A DNA stretch of 46,552 bases from assembly GCF_012958305.1 (NCBI RefSeq), contig NZ_JABBYO010000027.1:1-46552 (forward strand), read 5' to 3'. The notes under the pieces were generated by a model that was given only the letters and a program-made list of their open reading frames with translations, was not told where the DNA came from and ran no database searches. Below, in pieces: positions 16,669 to 25,230 of the stretch (within the stretch, counting starts at the first letter, position 1; every line of letters begins with the position of its first letter). The position numbers were made by a program, and so were the translations under genes. Origin of the DNA: Tautonia rosea (GTDB lineage: Bacteria > Planctomycetota > Planctomycetia > Isosphaerales > Isosphaeraceae).

Positions 16669-17868
16669 TTATGCTTTGGGTTTCGGCTGGGGACCTTCGA
16701 CCCATCTCAATTCGAAGTCGATGTGGAACTCCTCCGGTTTCATGCCATCGTGATCCTGGCAGACATTCCAGACGTTGGAGCCGGTCTGGATGCCCAGGAT
16801 CGACCCGTCGGTGAAGTGGAGGTGGATGACCTCGCTCAAGTGGGTGTCTTCCGATCGCTCACCGTAGCCGAACTCGACCTTCTCGATGGTCTTCCCGACG
16901 GCCTGGGTGATCCGGCAGATGGAGTAGTTCGGCCGCGAAGGCTCGGCGATCGCGGGCAGGTGATTCAGCGACTCCTGGCGTTGGAGTGATGTCTTGCCGT
17001 CCAAGTCAAACAAGGTCTCCAGGTCGTCCAGGAGCTCTTTCAGGCCGGTGACGGTCGTCTCGAGGTCTCCTTCGAAGGTCTCGAACGCCGGGAAACGGAC
17101 GGCCGCTCCCCGGACTCCGTGGGCGGCCTCTCCTCGCTGGACGCTGATGCCCTTGAATGCGTTCCAGAGGGGCGATGTGTCCGGAAGCGTTACGACCTTC
17201 TTCAGGGCCTTCACGGTCCGATCCGAGCTGAAGTTTGCCGTGATGCCCCTGTGTGCGGCGATCCGGGCAATGCACTCCTTGCTGAGCCCATCGATCAGGT
17301 AGCCATAGAGATCCTTGTGGGCGTCCTGGTATCGGTGGTTGTTCTGGGCCATGGGGAACGACGGGACGGCTTCGACGTCGACCGCGAAGAGGGGGACTCC
17401 CACTGCCTCCGTCGCCAGGGCGTTGATGGTCCGGACGACCTCCCGGAGGTGAAAACGCGGGCCGTTGTCGACGTCCCAGGACCCTTCGATATAGCGGCGA
17501 ATCCAGAGATCGAAACGCCTGTCCTCGTCCGTGGTCCACGTGGGATTATCGAGGTGGAAGCCGGCCCATCGCCTCGCGTGCCCCTGGGACTTCTCCAGGA
17601 GATCGGGGAGGTACACCATGAGGGCAAGGTTCCCGTCGCTCAGCGTGCGGAACCCGAACCTCACGTCGATCCACTCCTCTCGCTGCGCCGAATCATCGTC
17701 GATCGATTCGGCGAAATGGTCGCAGAGGCGGATGCTCCCCTCGAAGTTGTCGGTCTCGACCTCGTACTTGTCCGGATTGTTGCGATAGACGGCCAGGACA
17801 TCCTGGGAAAAGTAGCCGAGGATATGGTCGATTGACCGAATTTTTTGATTGAAAGAATTACTTTTCAT
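16669..17868 (-). CDS. Hypothetical partner of the large PDDEXK protein
   Basis: A 399-residue protein of unknown family. The N-terminal 150 residues contain acidic and aromatic stretches (YFSQDVLAVYRNNPDKYEVETD). The central part has a PLWNAFKGISVQRGEAAHGV segment with conserved-looking R, G and H. The C-terminal 110 residues (about 310-395) look like a compact beta domain, with HLSEVIHLHFTDGSILGIQTG. There is no signal peptide or membrane span. It lies 18 bases downstream of the giant nuclease gene on the same strand, with an AT-rich junction and no clear ribosome site, so translation is probably coupled. A two-component operon is likely. The function may be sensing or immunity in a defence module. 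Confidence 0.65.
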   Translation of the reverse strand: MKSNSFNQKIRSIDHILGYFSQDVLAVYRNNPDKYEVETDNFEGSIRLCDHFAESIDDDSAQREEWIDVRFGFRTLSDGNLALMVYLPDLLEKSQGHARRWAGFHLDNPTWTTDEDRRFDLWIRRYIEGSWDVDNGPRFHLREVVRTINALATEAVGVPLFAVDVEAVPSFPMAQNNHRYQDAHKDLYGYLIDGLSKECIARIAAHRGITANFSSDRTVKALKKVVTLPDTSPLWNAFKGISVQRGEAAHGVRGAAVRFPAFETFEGDLETTVTGLKELLDDLETLFDLDGKTSLQRQESLNHLPAIAEPSRPNYSICRITQAVGKTIEKVEFGYGERSEDTHLSEVIHLHFTDGSILGIQTGSNVWNVCQDHDGMKPEEFHIDFELRWVEGPQPKPKA

Positions 17869-17886
17869 GATTTTATTAATGTAAAT

Positions 17887-20800
17887 TTATATGTGCTTTG
17901 AAATAAACTTGCCGATTTCGGACGCCGGGACATCACGGAGTTGCTCCATGGGCACGATCGGAACGGGCGAGGCGTGCAGGAAGGGGGTGAATAGCTCGCG
18001 GTCGATGACGATCATCGACCCGACCCGCCAATTCCCGGTGCGCTCGATTCCGAAGGACCGAAGAACCTCGTCCAGATTGTCGCGGATCCAGTCGACACGC
18101 CTCTGGTGCTTGGCGACGATCGATGGTTTTCCTCCCGAGCCCTTGAAGAAGTTCGTCAGCTCGTTGCTCATCTCGAACGGAGTCCGCGCACCTTCGAGAT
18201 CCTTGCATTCCACGACGTGGACACGCCGCTTGCTTTGATCGATGACGAATACGTCGACGTCGCCGAGCTTCTCAAGTTGTCCTCGCAAAGCTGGGATCTT
18301 TTTCAGGCGCCGCCGGACCATGAGTTTCTGGTCCAGCGCGAGAAGATCGGCCACCGCGTCGTTGAATATCTCTCCCTGTTCGTTCAGGAGTCTGCTCGCG
18401 AACTGCTTCATCTCGAGGCTTTTGGCCCTGAGTCGCCCCGATGTGCAGAGTCCAAACAGATTCTGATGGGAGGCGTAGATCTGGCGCGGACCCCAGAGGA
18501 TTTCGGGGCCGCCCTTCGTGTCCCTCAGCAAGAAGGGACGGCGGATGTACGACAAGGCGCGATTGTATCGCCAGGGGTATACGTCCTCCCTTTGATACGG
18601 CTTCTGGGGGCAGAGGAAATCGGGGCGAGGATTGAGCGTGAGCATGTCGAGCATCTGGCTTGTCAACTCACCTGGCCATTCTAACTCGGCCCGCAACCGA
18701 TCGAGCAGGTCTCCCAGTGGCAGTCGACAAACGACTGGGTCGAGGGAACGGCTGATCGTCAGGATTTCGCTGCAGAATTGGCTGAACTCGGTGAGCGTGA
18801 ACCCGAACTCCGCTCGCGACGCCTTGTCGAACTCCGTGAATGGGGCCGGATCCGATCTGTTCGGATTCGAATCCGGCTGCCTCCAGTAGCGATGGTGGGA
18901 TCTGATTGCTCGTCCGATCTCCCCCCTCGCCTGTACCGGCAGGAATGATCGACGAGCCTTGTCGTATTGATCGCGACCAATGCCGAGGCGACCGGATGAG
19001 AGCATGCTGATCTCGACCTTGGCCAGGTTGTACTGCACCAGATCGCTGAACTGCCCGAAATCGACGATCTCGCTCGCGAGGGCGAGGAGCCTGTCGTAGA
19101 TCTCGAGGCTCATCGGTCGATTCCCCTTGGGCGGCTGGGCCGTAACGAACTCGATAAGGAACCTGGCCGAGACCGAGGCCTTGAATCTCTCTGGCAGTTC
19201 TTTGCTCAGCATTGATGACATCTCGACCACATCACTGAAGCAGGCGAGGCGGGTCGGGATGGTCATCCTCGTGGATTCGACCTCATAGACGAGCGTCTCG
19301 TGGAAGGAGACCAGCCATTCGAGCAGGCCGGTAGGATCGAGGGAGGAGACGAGGTCGGAAAAGGCCTTGTAGAAGTAGGAGACGCACTCCTTGAAAGTGC
19401 CATTGATCTGGAAATCGGGTATGGGGCCGAGCGTGAGCCCTTTGACCTCGCTCAAATGAGTCCCGAGTTCGTCCCAGAGGTTATTCTCGTCCGCCGATTG
19501 TACGGCTCGATATGGCGGGAGCCCCGACAGATCCAGGCTCGGTGTTACGGAAGAGCGCAGAAGGAGGATCATCTTCTTCTGCCCGAGGGGAGCATGCCGC
19601 TCGACGTACTGGGAGATGACCTGGTCGGAAAGGCGAGGGCGATCTTGGTGAGGCAGGAGCTGCCGTATGCCCTCCAACACGTGAATCATCAACGCCCGCT
19701 CGCCTGAGTTGTCGGCTCGATTCAAGTAGCGTCCGATCGTGCGGTTGACCGAAACCATGACCGACGTGGCTGCCTGATCAATGGTTACTGAGGCAACGGG
19801 GCCGTCTCTCTCCACGTTGTCGTCGGGGCCATCCATGAAATCGCCATCGAACGTGAGTTCGACTATGACGGGGGATAATGTGACGATCGCCTGCACGTCG
19901 TCGGAGAGGCTCGGCGTCATCTGCCAAAGCCAGTAGGCGACCGCGCTCGCGAAGACGAAGGGGATGTTCCCATCCCCGACGAGTGAGGCGTCATCCTCGT
20001 AAGGTGGGCCTATGATCCAGATGGGGTGGGTATAGCCCTCCACGAGGATGGCCGGCCTTCGAGTCCGAGTGCCGAGGATGCGACGGCTGATATAGAGGGG
20101 GACGCCGCTCGTGCCGTGCAGCGCCGCGACCTCGGTATAGCGGCCTGGATCGAACGACACGGCTGCGTGCCAGTCGAATTTGCGGGCCACTTCGCAGCGG
20201 AGATGCCCGCCCATGTCCGTCGAGATGTTGAGGAGATCGGGCCTGCGGTCGTCGCCCAGGTAGAAGCAATGGTCATTCTCGCGATAGAGCGCGAACCTGT
20301 CGAGTTCGCTGAAGCAGATGACCTTCGATCGGTCGAGCAGTCGATCAACCGCCCGGGCGTACTTCAGCAGAAGGAGCGGATTGCGGCCCTCTAGCATGGT
20401 GATCGTTTCGAGGTTCGCCACCGCCATGTAGAGGCGAAGGGACTCGTAACCATCGGGGTGATCGAGGCCCGTGACGAATCCACGGCCGACCCCCTCGGTG
20501 AGGAAGAGGGATAAGACTTCGCTCGGGGGCTGGTCTAGTGATCGGAGATGTTCTCGGACTCGTCGGATTCGTCCGAGGACCTGGTCTCGGACGGTGCCGA
20601 TCGGCCATTCGCCAAAGGGTTCCGCCGGATCGTACGCGTCCAAGAAATCCGTCACGAGGATGACGTGAAGGAGTTTGTCCGAGTCGAGGGAAAAGAACCC
20701 TTCACGGACGCAGGACGCTGCGAGAGCGTCCGGCATGGGTGAGGGAATCGGTCGATGGCCCAGGGATTCGAGCGATTCCCGGGCACTTCCCCACACGGAC

Positions 20801-21624
20801 TCGTGAAAGTATTCGGCGAGGGCGGGGCGGACGCCGAGCGCGTGTGCCAGCCGAATCAGGGCCGTCCAGGATGCCGACAAGAGCGACCCAGGTAGAGCGA
20901 TGATCCAACGGTCGGGTGTGCGAACGATGGGCGTGGTGGAGAGCAGGCCGCTCGATGGTTGGAACTGGGAGGCATCGTACGCCCCGAAGTCGGTGGTGAG
21001 GATTGCCAGAGCAGTCGGATCCACGCGGAGGCGGCCGAAAACGCGGCTAAGGTGAGTATGATTGAAAGAGACGGCGTCTTTGAGGATGGCGAGTTTCTGC
21101 GACGCCGGGATGACCAACGGATCCATGTGCCGGGCGACTGGACTCAGGCCTCGAGGGATTCCGATTCGTCTGGCGATCTCGTTGCTCAGGGCCAACACAC
21201 CTAAGATGATGGATCGCCCCTGGACGATGAAATCCTCCGAAGGGAACGCCTGGGGTGCCAGAAACAAGCCACGAGCGATGTGGCGAAAGATAAATGCAGC
21301 GTCTTCGATGACGCCGGGAAAGACGACGAAGTTCCCGCCGTGAAAGGCGACGGCCTCGGTGAATGGATTGGGAAAAGGGTCCTCCATCGGGGCCACGGAA
21401 CCCAGAGGGGGCGAGTTGCAGATAGCTCGGAAGCGGCTCCCGCTAATGTTCGGCTTGCTCATCTCTAACGGAAGCGACGCGATCGCGTGGGCGAGGGCTT
21501 CGAGCCGCAGTGCTTGGTCAGCATTCTCCGGCATCAGCTGCAATCCGGCAGCCGATGTCAAGAGGTCGCACGGGGCATACGGCCTCAACGACTCGCTGAG
21601 ATTGACGATGGGATGACCGGCCAT
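17887..21624 (-). CDS. Giant protein with C-terminal PDDEXK nuclease domain, candidate defence effector
   Basis: A 1245-residue protein from the ATG at 21624; a TTG at 21669 would add 15 residues. The last 140 residues contain a PDDEXK-type nuclease core: D1124 in GDVDVFVID, then E1139-C-K1141 in HVVECKDLEGARTPFE, followed by a conserved-looking basic helix KHQRRVDWIRDNLDEVL. This is the layout of restriction-endonuclease-like domains. The remaining 1100 residues lack a Walker motif, helicase motif or membrane span and show mixed alpha/beta composition, so target recognition is probably protein-based without ATP use. It lies in one operon with the 399-residue gene and beside a tyrosine recombinase, a typical place for phage-defence cargo. 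I do not recognise the N-terminal family. Confidence 0.7.
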   Translation of the reverse strand: MAGHPIVNLSESLRPYAPCDLLTSAAGLQLMPENADQALRLEALAHAIASLPLEMSKPNISGSRFRAICNSPPLGSVAPMEDPFPNPFTEAVAFHGGNFVVFPGVIEDAAFIFRHIARGLFLAPQAFPSEDFIVQGRSIILGVLALSNEIARRIGIPRGLSPVARHMDPLVIPASQKLAILKDAVSFNHTHLSRVFGRLRVDPTALAILTTDFGAYDASQFQPSSGLLSTTPIVRTPDRWIIALPGSLLSASWTALIRLAHALGVRPALAEYFHESVWGSARESLESLGHRPIPSPMPDALAASCVREGFFSLDSDKLLHVILVTDFLDAYDPAEPFGEWPIGTVRDQVLGRIRRVREHLRSLDQPPSEVLSLFLTEGVGRGFVTGLDHPDGYESLRLYMAVANLETITMLEGRNPLLLLKYARAVDRLLDRSKVICFSELDRFALYRENDHCFYLGDDRRPDLLNISTDMGGHLRCEVARKFDWHAAVSFDPGRYTEVAALHGTSGVPLYISRRILGTRTRRPAILVEGYTHPIWIIGPPYEDDASLVGDGNIPFVFASAVAYWLWQMTPSLSDDVQAIVTLSPVIVELTFDGDFMDGPDDNVERDGPVASVTIDQAATSVMVSVNRTIGRYLNRADNSGERALMIHVLEGIRQLLPHQDRPRLSDQVISQYVERHAPLGQKKMILLLRSSVTPSLDLSGLPPYRAVQSADENNLWDELGTHLSEVKGLTLGPIPDFQINGTFKECVSYFYKAFSDLVSSLDPTGLLEWLVSFHETLVYEVESTRMTIPTRLACFSDVVEMSSMLSKELPERFKASVSARFLIEFVTAQPPKGNRPMSLEIYDRLLALASEIVDFGQFSDLVQYNLAKVEISMLSSGRLGIGRDQYDKARRSFLPVQARGEIGRAIRSHHRYWRQPDSNPNRSDPAPFTEFDKASRAEFGFTLTEFSQFCSEILTISRSLDPVVCRLPLGDLLDRLRAELEWPGELTSQMLDMLTLNPRPDFLCPQKPYQREDVYPWRYNRALSYIRRPFLLRDTKGGPEILWGPRQIYASHQNLFGLCTSGRLRAKSLEMKQFASRLLNEQGEIFNDAVADLLALDQKLMVRRRLKKIPALRGQLEKLGDVDVFVIDQSKRRVHVVECKDLEGARTPFEMSNELTNFFKGSGGKPSIVAKHQRRVDWIRDNLDEVLRSFGIERTGNWRVGSMIVIDRELFTPFLHASPVPIVPMEQLRDVPASEIGKFISKHI

Positions 21625-21647
21625 GTCTCGAAGATCCACCAGACTGT

Positions 21648-21893
21648 TCAGTGTTCGTTGGTATACCAAGTGTGCTTGGTTGGTGGATAGGATGTAAGAT
21701 CACCTCGACATGGTGGGATGGCCAGCAGACTGGCCATGAATCGGCAGACCGTGGGGGGCATGAAGACTTGGCTATTCGACTTCCGGTCGTCGATGGGAGC
21801 CTCAATCTCGTACTCGCCCTGGAGCCGTGAGCAATAGTCGAGAGGGTCGATTCGGTCCTCGCAATATGCTGGTGATGAATGTGCGTTCGTCAT
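21648..21893 (-). CDS. Small hypothetical protein upstream of the nuclease gene
   Basis: An open frame of 81 residues (MTNAHSSPAYCEDRIDPL start) ending 23 bases before the chosen start of the giant protein, same strand. It has an acidic patch (GEYEIEAPIDD) and a short hydrophobic stretch, but no domain I recognise and no convincing ribosome site. It may be a third member of the module or chance coding; the overlap with an alternative TTG start of the next gene leaves this open. Confidence 0.35.
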   Translation of the reverse strand: MTNAHSSPAYCEDRIDPLDYCSRLQGEYEIEAPIDDRKSNSQVFMPPTVCRFMASLLAIPPCRGDLTSYPPTKHTWYTNEH

Positions 21894-21954
21894 GGGGCTT
21901 CGGTCTGTAGAATTTGGAATGGAATTCGATTCGAGTTAAATAAAAAGTTAAAGA

Positions 21955-22914
21955 TCATATCACGATTTTCTCTATTTCGTCGAGCGTGATCTGATCGCTC
22001 GTCCTGTCGTACAATTTGGTGGTTTTCGGGCTCTCGTGGGCGGCGATCTGCTGGGCCTTCTCGATGGTGCCGCCGGCCTCGAGGTAGGCCGTGATGCCGG
22101 TCGCCCGGAATGTGTGGTTGCAGATCCGGGCCGGGAGACCCGCGGCCAGGGCCCGACGCTTCACCATGTCGAGGGCATTGTTGCGGCGGAGCGGCTTCGG
22201 CGTGAGCGTTTTACTCCGACCCCGGACCGTGCGGAAGATGGGCCCCTTCGAATCCCCGGCGATGCCCGCGGCTTCGATGTAGGCGTCGAGGTACGCCTCC
22301 GTGTTGTGGTGCGCGGGCACCTCGTGGAACTTCCCGCCTTTCTCGTGGAGGCGGAGCCACCAGCGTTTGCCGTTCTGGTAGTAGTCCTCGACCTTCATTC
22401 CGAGCACGGCGGAGACGCGGGCGAACGAGTAGACCATCGTCGCGATGAGGGCCCGGTCGCGGAGCCCGATAATGGTGGTCGTGTCGATGCTGTCGAGGAG
22501 CTTGCGGGCGTCCTCGGCCGAGAGTACGGGCGTCTTCCCGCGTTTGACGACGTGCTTGGGGCCGCGGACCGATGCGGCCGGGTTCGTGGGCACGACCTGT
22601 CCGGTCACGAGCCAGTCGAAGAGCATGCGGACGGCCGCGAGATGCTGCTTGACCGAAGGGGCCGCGTGCGTGGCCTGGAGCTGCTCGACGTAGGCCGCGA
22701 CGGCGATGGGCTCGATGCCCTTGAGCGACAGGTGCCGCTCCTCGCACCAGCGGAGGAAGTGGGCAACCGCGCGGGCGTAGGCAGCGCGGGTGTTCGGGTT
22801 GCGGATGTTCGCGGTGAAGAACTCGAAGAAGCGGCGCGTGGCCCCGTCTCCGGCCTCGGCGATGAGGCCGGGGAGGACTGGTCCGCTCGTTATGACCGAT
22901 ATCTCTCTGCTCAT
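21955..22914 (-). CDS. Tyrosine recombinase (phage integrase family)
   Basis: Cuts and rejoins DNA at short inverted half-sites through a covalent tyrosine link. The 319-residue protein has an N-terminal SAM-like core-binding domain (about 25-110) and a catalytic domain with R166 (FARVSAV), K192 (EKGGKFHEVP), H267-x-x-R270 (HTFRATG), H293 (HESPKTTKLY) and Y302. It is of Xer or plasmid-integrase size, with no extra arm-binding domain. The start overlaps the stop of the upstream 148-residue gene by four bases. The dif-shaped site at 23384-23417 upstream of the operon is its likely substrate. Roles could be dimer resolution or integration of the neighbouring cargo. Confidence 0.92.
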   Translation of the reverse strand: MSREISVITSGPVLPGLIAEAGDGATRRFFEFFTANIRNPNTRAAYARAVAHFLRWCEERHLSLKGIEPIAVAAYVEQLQATHAAPSVKQHLAAVRMLFDWLVTGQVVPTNPAASVRGPKHVVKRGKTPVLSAEDARKLLDSIDTTTIIGLRDRALIATMVYSFARVSAVLGMKVEDYYQNGKRWWLRLHEKGGKFHEVPAHHNTEAYLDAYIEAAGIAGDSKGPIFRTVRGRSKTLTPKPLRRNNALDMVKRRALAAGLPARICNHTFRATGITAYLEAGGTIEKAQQIAAHESPKTTKLYDRTSDQITLDEIEKIVI

Positions 22915-23357
22915 TCGGAATCCGTTCCGGGTCTTGACGCCGGGGGTAATCGCTCGGTCAATTCCTCGAGTGTCGTCCAGTGGTTGAAGACCTGTTCTTT
23001 GGAGACGTTCGGCCGCTTCTCAGTGACATCGTAGCCGAAGCAGTGCTTCTCGTCGGGAGTGAGGCCGAAGAGGAAGCGATTGGTGTTCAATTCCGGCTCG
23101 TTCTCCTGGGGATGCGGCTCGCGGCGGACCCACTCGATGGCAATCGCCTGCTGGCCCTTTCGGAAGGTGCTCGGGTAGGTGTCGAGCGCGACGCCGCTCG
23201 CCGCGAGGTAGAAGGTCTCGGCGTGGCTGCCGAGGTGGCGGGCGATCAGGCTGGCGTCTTCGGGGGACAGCTCGCGGACCTCGCCGATGCCCACGTCGTC
23301 ACGTAGCAGGCGAAAGCTGTCTGCATCCGCCACGATGGGACGCGGTTTTAACGCCAT
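22911..23357 (-). CDS. Hypothetical protein co-transcribed with the recombinase
   Basis: A 148-residue protein of unknown family. It is acidic, with an ELSPEDASLIARHLGSHAET helix and an EWVRREPHPQENEPELNTNRF segment, and the C-terminus ends in GTDSE. It has no HTH typical of excisionases, but its ATGA overlap with the integrase gene and the palindromic site directly upstream suggest an accessory or regulatory role in recombination. It may bind the site at 23384-23417. Confidence 0.6.
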   Translation of the reverse strand: MALKPRPIVADADSFRLLRDDVGIGEVRELSPEDASLIARHLGSHAETFYLAASGVALDTYPSTFRKGQQAIAIEWVRREPHPQENEPELNTNRFLFGLTPDEKHCFGYDVTEKRPNVSKEQVFNHWTTLEELTERLPPASRPGTDSE

Positions 23358-23383
23358 GATTGCATGCTCCTGATCCTGGTCCT

Positions 23384-23417
23384 TTTATAGGTCATAACGC
23401 CCTTTATGACCTATAAA
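23384..23417. promoter_or_regulatory. Xer/dif-shaped recombination site or operator
   Basis: Two perfect inverted 14-base arms (TTTATAGGTCATAA at 23384-23397, complement at 23404-23417) are separated by exactly six bases, CGCCCT. The inner 11-base half-sites ATAGGTCATAA and TTATGACCTAT give the 11-6-11 geometry and the CATAA...TTATG inner ends of dif and pdif sites. It lies 27 bases upstream of the recombinase operon. It could equally be an operator for the 148-residue gene, and both functions may coexist. Confidence 0.65.
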
Positions 23418-23516
23418 GGATAGACCACAAGGGGCAGGGGGGCAAGCCGTTCATTGGGAGAACGCGGCTACCCTCTGGATGCTGCCACGCTATCCTGTCG
23501 GCGAGGGCTTCATCTC

Positions 23517-24005
23517 ATGAGGACGACAACGATGGACGAATCGGTGCAGTCTGAGGTCGCCATTGCCGTGGCCCGCTTCGATCTCCGATCGCGGACGGTC
23601 GAGCCTTTCGGGGTCTTTTTGTCCCTGGCCGTGTTCTCGGATGCCCTGGAGGCGCACTGTCGGGGTCGGGATCATCGGCCGACCGGCCCGATATCCGTCG
23701 ACCAGGACCTCTGCGGATCCGTGTATGCCGCGGGTGCCGACGGCAGGGTCGTCGCGGAATTCCACCTCATCGCCAATGACGGGTCACGTTACGGGGAGGC
23801 CGGGGGCGTGGCGGGCTTCGCGCTCGCGTGCGACGGCGACGGATCGGTCTACGACGTCTATCCCTGCGGGATCTACGCCTCGGAGGCCGAGATCCGGGAC
23901 CTCGACGCGTTCGAGCGCCGAGTGATCAAGGGGATCGGGGACCGCCCCTCGCGCTGGCTGATCGTTCCCTTTCCCGCGGGTTCGGGGGATCGCCGGGCTC
24001 GTTGA
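23517..24005 (+). CDS. Hypothetical protein divergent from the recombinase operon
   Basis: A 162-residue protein of unknown family. Starts at 23517 (MRTTTMDES) or 23532 (MDESVQSE) are both possible, each with a GAGG-type site upstream. It is mainly beta, with VFLSLAVFSDALEAHC, DGDGSVYDVYPCGIYASEAEI and RPSRWLIVPFPAG stretches, and has no signal peptide. It is separated from the recombinase operon by a short divergent region carrying the palindrome at 23384-23417. IS630 inserted 26 bases after its stop. Confidence 0.55.
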   Translation: MRTTTMDESVQSEVAIAVARFDLRSRTVEPFGVFLSLAVFSDALEAHCRGRDHRPTGPISVDQDLCGSVYAAGADGRVVAEFHLIANDGSRYGEAGGVAGFALACDGDGSVYDVYPCGIYASEAEIRDLDAFERRVIKGIGDRPSRWLIVPFPAGSGDRRAR

Positions 24006-24028
24006 GGGGCGGTGACGCCGCCTGGGCG

Positions 24029-24634
24029 TTAGTCCGGTTTTCCTTTGGGTGTGCCGGTTGACGTCGTCGGTCGGTAGCCGCAATGGCCGAACCAGCCGGC
24101 GATGTCGCCTGGCCGGACGGCGCGGAGGGCCCCGCCCATCGCCTCGATCAGGGCGTCGACGGTCCGCGCCTTCGCCTTGCGCAGCCACGCCTTGAGCTTG
24201 GAGAACATCGGCTCGATCGGGTTCAGATCCGGGCTGTAGGGGGGCAGGTAGCGGACCTCCGCCCCGGCCGCCTCGATCCGCCGCCGGACCTCGGCCGTCT
24301 TGTGGCTGCTGAGGTTGTCCATCACCACGATGTCGCCGGGCCGCAGCGTCGGCACCAGGCACCGCGTCACGTACGCCGCGAAGCAGGCCGCGTCGGTCGC
24401 CCCGTCGAAGGCCAGGCAGGCCAGCTCCGGGACGCCGCCGAGCCGCACGGCGGCCGTCAGGGTGACCACCTTCCAGTGGCCATGCGGCACCGGGCCGTCG
24501 ACCCGCACCCCGCTGGGGGCCCGGCCGTAGGTCCGGTCCATCGCCGTCGAGGCCCCGCTCTCGTCGACGAAGACCAGCCGGGCCGGGTCGATCGCCGCGA
24601 ACTCCTCCCGCCAGGCGGCCCGCTCGGCCTTCAA
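24029..24634 (-). CDS. IS630 transposase frame B (DDE catalytic domain)
   Basis: Catalytic part, with D in [11 protein letters not shown] in [10 protein letters not shown] and E in [16 protein letters not shown], the DDE triad of IS630/Tc1. It is most likely made as a fusion with frame A by a -1 shift at the A7 run (24669-24675); the true joined frame begins upstream of the coordinates given. The stop codon TAA is completed by the target TA: the last IS base is G24032 (C on the coding strand) and the stop is 24031-24029. The element therefore borrows its stop from the insertion site. Confidence 0.9.
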   Translation of the reverse strand: MKAERAAWREEFAAIDPARLVFVDESGASTAMDRTYGRAPSGVRVDGPVPHGHWKVVTLTAAVRLGGVPELACLAFDGATDAACFAAYVTRCLVPTLRPGDIVVMDNLSSHKTAEVRRRIEAAGAEVRYLPPYSPDLNPIEPMFSKLKAWLRKAKARTVDALIEAMGGALRAVRPGDIAGWFGHCGYRPTTSTGTPKGKPD

Positions 24635-25005
24635 CTCGGGCCGGTCCTGCTCGGCCGCCCGCCGCGACTTTTTTTACGCGTGATCCCCAGCCGTCGCAGG
24701 GCCCGATACACCGCCGCGGGGCTGCACGCGACGCCGGCGGCCCGGGCCAACTCCTCCAGCGTGGCGTCGTCGTCGTCCCGGACCGCCTGGCGGAGCCGGG
24801 CCGCGGCCTCCGCGTCGAAGACCGCCTCGCGGCCCCCGCCGTGCGGCTTCGGTGCGATCGAGCCGGTGTCGCGGCGCTGCCGCAGCACCTTGCGGATCCA
24901 GCCCTCGCTGACCGAGAAGCGGGCGGCGATCTCGGCGCGGGTGCCGTCGCGGGCGTCGCAGGCGGCGACGACCCGCTCGCGTAGGTCCGTCGAGTAGGCT
25001 CTCAT
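24631..25005 (-). CDS. IS630 transposase frame A (HTH N-terminal domain)
   Basis: A protein of about 124 residues beginning [13 protein letters not shown], the usual start of IS630 transposases, with GGAGG before the ATG. It contains the DNA-binding helix-turn-helix ([25 protein letters not shown]) and a second HTH ([26 protein letters not shown]). It ends soon after an A7 run; reading through in the -1 frame joins it to the catalytic domain with the family-typical [19 protein letters not shown] junction. Confidence 0.88.
   Translation of the reverse strand: MRAYSTDLRERVVAACDARDGTRAEIAARFSVSEGWIRKVLRQRRDTGSIAPKPHGGGREAVFDAEAAARLRQAVRDDDDATLEELARAAGVACSPAAVYRALRRLGITRKKSRGGRPSRTGPS
24669..24675 (-). 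other. Programmed -1 frameshift site (A AAA AAG type)
   Basis: Seven T on the plus strand read as A AAA AAG on the coding strand. Slipping back one base here joins frame A to frame B and restores the family-typical junction [11 protein letters not shown]. This is the canonical slippery heptamer of IS630 and IS3-type elements. Confidence 0.8.
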
Positions 25006-25230
25006 CCTCCGTGTCCTCCTGACACGAAGGTTTAACCGTGTCAACCGGTATGGTCAAAGGAAAACCGGACTAGTTATTCTTTGATCGTCTCGTCTGCGTC
25101 TTCCAGTGGATCCTGGCCTGCTCCCAGGGCCTCGTGCTTTTTCAGCAATCTGGTCGTGTCATCTGGCAGCGAGAAGAAGGTCATCATGAAGCTGGCCGGG
25201 CTTATGCCCGGTCAGCCCCGAGATTCCTGA

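Larger units (their letters stand above)
24032..25070 (-). mobile_element. IS630-family insertion sequence
   Basis: Complete element of 1039 bases with matching inverted ends: GTCCGGTTTTCCTTTG on the left, and the same read inward from 25070. Outside lie TA dinucleotides at 24030-24031 and 25071-25072, the IS630 target duplication. It carries two overlapping transposase frames joined by a likely -1 frameshift. Both frames look intact, so it may still be active. Confidence 0.93.
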
